Assembly: GCA_029259675.1 (NCBI GenBank)
Contig: JAJDES010000351.1
Coordinates: 1-6,680 of the forward strand
From: Planctomycetota bacterium
GTDB lineage: Bacteria; Planctomycetota; UBA1135; GCA-002686595
Length of the DNA: 6,680 nucleotides
Direction of reading: 5' to 3'
Positions 5,180 through 6,680 of the stretch are shown here, piece by piece. A model generated the notes under the pieces. The model searched no databases. It was given only the letters and a program-made list of their open reading frames with translations, and was not told the DNA's origin. Position 1 is the stretch's first letter. Each line of letters opens with the position of its first letter. A program made the translations under genes and the position numbers.

Positions 5180-6680
5180 CTACAGGTTCTGGAACAGCCA
5201 GGGTCCTTCGAACGGTTGCTCCCGGCGCAAGGCTTCGAATTCCGCCCGGGCCGAAGATTCAAAAGCGGGCCCGGAACCCGCCCGGTCGAGCAAGCAATAA
5301 ATTAGGAACAGCCGCCGACCGGCACCGCCGCTGTCCGCCGGGGCAAGGCCCTTCACGCGCTGCATGAATTCCTCCGCTGATAGTTCCCCGCAAGCTCGGT
5401 TGGCCAGTCGCGCCAATTCCAGCGCCTGTCGCTCTCGATCTTCCGGTCGATCCATGTTGTCGAGCCCCCCTAGGGATTGCGCGCAGGCGCTCAGCGCCTG
5501 CTCTCCGTCGCCCTGCGCCAATTCCTGCTTGGCCCACTTCAGTGCGAAGGCTTGCCGCTTCGAATCGGTCGAAAAGTACAGCACCCCGCGTGCAGCCCGG
5601 CGCCACTCCTGCTCGTGCCCGCCGGCCACCGCCGAAAGGTAGAGCGCCTCAAACAGGTCGCGCCAACTGGTGTCATCAAAATAGAGATCCATGCGCGCGC
5701 GAGCCAAATCCGACTGCGCGGATTCATAAACCTCCGCAGCGTTTCCGGCCTCGATGCGTTGCCCGGCCAAGCGAGCGACCTGATCCCAACGTTGCGCGCT
5801 TCCAGCTTGTGTTGCGGAGCCCGGCTCCCCCGTCCCGGCGACGTCGCCGACTCCACTCAAGGCTTCCCCTTCGCCGGCCGCCAACTCGCGCATCAACCCG
5901 ATCAGACTGGCATCGCGCCTTCCGCTCGCCCGTTCCAATGCGAGCAAGTGTGCGCGCGACAAATCCGGTCTGCCCAATTGCTTGAGGACGCGCGCAATAT
6001 GGTTGCCCAAGCGCCTGTTCTCATAGGGCAAGAGTTGCGACGCCCGCTCCAACTGAGCCGCGGCTCGCTCCTGTGCCAGCTGCAATAGATCGATGGGCGC
6101 TTGACCCTTCACGGGCACGCTCCAGTTGTTTGCTGCAAAGCGTGACGGCAGCGCGGGGCTCACTTCAATCGTCCGCCCGAATTCCGACAGCGCTTCAGTG
6201 CGCAGCCCGAGTCGGGCCAGGGTTTCCGCATGCAGGGCGCAAAAGTCGCCCTCGTCCGGTGAATGCGGATCCAACTCCAAGGCCAGGGCACACTGTTCGC
6301 GAGCGGCTTCGGGCCGCGCCAAATTGTTGAGGAAGACCGCGTAGCGGTAGCGAAAGCGCGCATGGCGCGGTGCGAGTTCAATCGCTCGCAGAAAGAGTCC
6401 CTCGGCCTTTGCGTTCTGCCGCTGCTCGGCGTGAATTTGTGCGGCGCGATGGGGCGCCCCAACGTGCAAAGGTTGAAACTGTTGCGCTCGTTCAAAGGCC
6501 GTCAAGGCGAGCTTGTTGCGGCCCGCCTTTTGATGTTGCGCACCGCGCGCCAAGTAGCCTTCCCCAACGAGTGGTCGAACTCCCGCCAGGAAGACCAAAG
6601 CCAGAGCCAAGCAAGCGCGCGCATAATCCCATCGGTTACCGCTCTCGTGCTGCGGCTCGATGGCGGCGTCGCTTGAGCCT
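5180..6680 (-). CDS. TPR-repeat membrane protein, C-terminal part (possible O-antigen ligase-like)
   Basis: The minus-strand frame is open from the window edge at 6680 to a TAG at 5180-5182, giving 499 visible residues; the true start lies outside. A TTG at 6610 is the first possible start codon, but the frame continues through 23 upstream codons without a stop, so the gene is treated as partial. Visible residues about 20-34 (ARACLALALVFLAGV) form a hydrophobic segment, likely the last transmembrane helix. Four TPR-like repeats follow at about 39-73, 74-107, 108-141 and 146-179, with the usual spacing of small residues and the ends ALTAFERAQQFQP, FLRAIELAP, CALALELDP and FGRTIEVSP. A fifth, weaker one lies at about 219-251. 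A Gly-rich linker (269-296) leads to a helical tail ending WLFQNL. A final helix running straight into TPRs with an RPL motif is typical of O-antigen ligase/polymerase proteins with TPR tails, but other TPR membrane proteins fit too. Confidence 0.82.
   Translation of the reverse strand, partial: GSSDAAIEPQHESGNRWDYARACLALALVFLAGVRPLVGEGYLARGAQHQKAGRNKLALTAFERAQQFQPLHVGAPHRAAQIHAEQRQNAKAEGLFLRAIELAPRHARFRYRYAVFLNNLARPEAAREQCALALELDPHSPDEGDFCALHAETLARLGLRTEALSEFGRTIEVSPALPSRFAANNWSVPVKGQAPIDLLQLAQERAAAQLERASQLLPYENRRLGNHIARVLKQLGRPDLSRAHLLALERASGRRDASLIGLMRELAAGEGEALSGVGDVAGTGEPGSATQAGSAQRWDQVARLAGQRIEAGNAAEVYESAQSDLARARMDLYFDDTSWRDLFEALYLSAVAGGHEQEWRRAARGVLYFSTDSKRQAFALKWAKQELAQGDGEQALSACAQSLGGLDNMDRPEDRERQALELARLANRACGELSAEEFMQRVKGLAPADSGGAGRRLFLIYCLLDRAGSGPAFESSARAEFEALRREQPFEGPWLFQNL

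Overview
The window is a 6.68 kb stretch of GC-rich bacterial chromosome in which every gene I can support lies on the minus strand. Five coding regions are visible, two of them cut by the window edges. All five products appear exported or membrane-bound: three have cleavable or anchor-type N-terminal signals, one has a lipoprotein signal, and one has a transmembrane segment followed by TPR repeats. This points to a Gram-negative cell with an extensive envelope. The mostly absent Shine-Dalgarno sequences, wide gaps and little-known exported proteins would suit a planctomycete or similar high-GC environmental bacterium. No rRNA or phylogenetic marker gene is present, so this is only an impression.

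Reading in the direction of transcription (high to low coordinates): 6680-5180 is the C-terminal part of a membrane protein that turns into TPR repeats, possibly the end of an O-antigen ligase/polymerase-type protein. 5012-4443 is a small lipoprotein of unknown function. 4442-3779 is a 664-base gap with no convincing gene; it holds a short 13-base tandem repeat, a palindrome, an inverted repeat and a hairpin. 3778-1577 is the main gene, a 733-residue secreted alpha/beta hydrolase with a GHSRG nucleophile elbow, an N-terminal beta-rich part containing an EF-hand-like loop, and a C-terminal beta-sandwich. 1460-729 is a 243-residue membrane-anchored or secreted protein of unknown function. 728-192 is a second gap with one sizeable imperfect stem-loop. 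191-1 is the signal-peptide end of another exported protein.

The hydrolase and the 243-residue protein are the only pair close enough (116 bases) to suggest co-transcription. Nothing else ties the genes into one pathway. I see no mobile element, CRISPR array, RNA gene, toxin-antitoxin pair or defence system. The most interesting items are the domain architecture of the hydrolase, the 13-base repeat cluster in the gap upstream of it, and the unrecognised lipoprotein with its strongly patterned core.
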